Of a stretch of DNA of 5,357 nt, positions 5,035-5,357 are shown in pieces (within the stretch, counting starts at the first letter, position 1; every line of letters begins with the position of its first letter). Origin of the DNA: Deltaproteobacteria bacterium (GTDB taxonomy: Bacteria > Bdellovibrionota > UBA1018). Position numbers and translations under genes: made by a program. The notes beneath the pieces are model-generated. The model was given only the letters and a program-made list of their open reading frames with translations, made no database searches and was not told the origin of the DNA. The stretch spans positions 1 to 5,357 of the forward strand of contig JACQAU010000199.1 in assembly GCA_016194835.1 (NCBI GenBank). Direction: 5' to 3'.

Positions 5035-5357
5035 TCATTTACAGTAGTTTTTAATATAAAAATACTCACTACAAAAACTTCCTGGGTTATAACAATCATT
5101 TAAATTTGACGAATAAAAATGTCCTCTTGAACATTCGCGTGAATCATTTTTATGTACTTGCGCAGTAAAATCTCCTGATAGCACAGACTTGTCTTCTTTC
5201 GTCAATTCATAGTGAATTTTATTGCTGCCATATCCTAGCAATGGACTTTGAAATAAACTTCGTACCCACAAATTGAACTCCCCGCTTTTTCTTTTTTTAG
5301 AATTAAATTTCTCTGTTTTATCTTTTTTTGAACCATCTTCTCTCACACAAGCCAAAC
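5035..5357 (-). CDS. C-terminal part of an unknown, probably exported protein with a cysteine-rich end
   Basis: An open frame of 107 codons runs on the minus strand from the window edge to a TGA at 5035-5037, so the true start lies outside. I do not recognise the family. The visible part has a Lys/Glu-rich hydrophilic stretch, a middle segment with NLWVRSLFQSPLLGYG (about residues 28-43 from the edge), and four cysteines packed into the last 32 residues, ending NYCK. A further Leu-Ala-Cys followed by charged residues sits right at the edge (5355-5347). It could be the end of a lipoprotein signal peptide, but the -3 residue is not visible. The apparent TTG at 5355 should not be taken as the start. 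The dense cysteines suggest disulfides in an exported protein (inference). It converges with the lipoprotein gene. Confidence 0.6.
   Translation of the reverse strand, partial: LACVREDGSKKDKTEKFNSKKRKSGEFNLWVRSLFQSPLLGYGSNKIHYELTKEDKSVLSGDFTAQVHKNDSRECSRGHFYSSNLNDCYNPGSFCSEYFYIKNYCK

Noticed and set aside
5023..5060. 8-bp inverted repeat TTTATATT / AATATAAA as a terminator
   Set aside because: The stems are pure A/T with a 22-nt loop and no following T-run, and they overlap the end of the convergent gene. Stability would be negligible.

Overview
The window is an AT-rich stretch of bacterial chromosome with compact gene spacing. It carries housekeeping metabolism, a conserved membrane-protein operon and two poorly known exported proteins. 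The prs and PdxH sequences, the LemA-TPM-TPM cluster and the lipoproteins with an SPII signal fit a Gram-negative bacterium. My best guess is a low-GC member of the Bdellovibrionota or a related former deltaproteobacterial group. That placement is an impression from protein style, not a computed result.

Layout from left to right. (1) Positions 1-929, minus strand: prs (PRPP synthetase), nearly complete, with only the last few C-terminal residues outside the window. (2) Positions 930-1026: a short divergent promoter region built around a perfect 8-bp inverted repeat whose arms read as -35 and -10 hexamers on both strands. (3) Positions 1027-3483, plus strand: an apparent four-gene operon of pdxH (pyridoxine 5'-phosphate oxidase), lemA (membrane-anchored coiled-coil protein), an exported TPM-domain protein with a glycine-rich tail, and a second small soluble TPM-domain protein. 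The spacings are 25 nt, 10 nt and a 14-nt overlap. The start of the last gene lies inside the glycine-repeat DNA of the gene before it. (4) Positions 3484-3723: an intergenic region of about 240 nt with a candidate extended -10 promoter, a possible 24-codon ORF and a 9-bp tandem repeat just before a ribosome binding site. (5) Positions 3724-5022, plus strand: a 432-aa predicted lipoprotein of unknown function. (6) Positions 5035-5357, minus strand: the C-terminal part of a second unknown protein, rich in cysteine near its end and convergent with the lipoprotein gene.

prs and pdxH sit back to back and both serve phosphoribosyl or cofactor metabolism; the symmetric promoter could co-express them. 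LemA next to TPM-domain proteins is a recurrent bacterial arrangement, usually linked to the cell envelope, but its biochemical role is not settled. Nothing in the window looks like a defence system, mobile element, CRISPR array, tRNA or rRNA. The points most worth a second look are the palindromic divergent promoter, the start signal of the second TPM gene hidden in glycine codons, and the unknown cysteine-containing exported pair at the right end.
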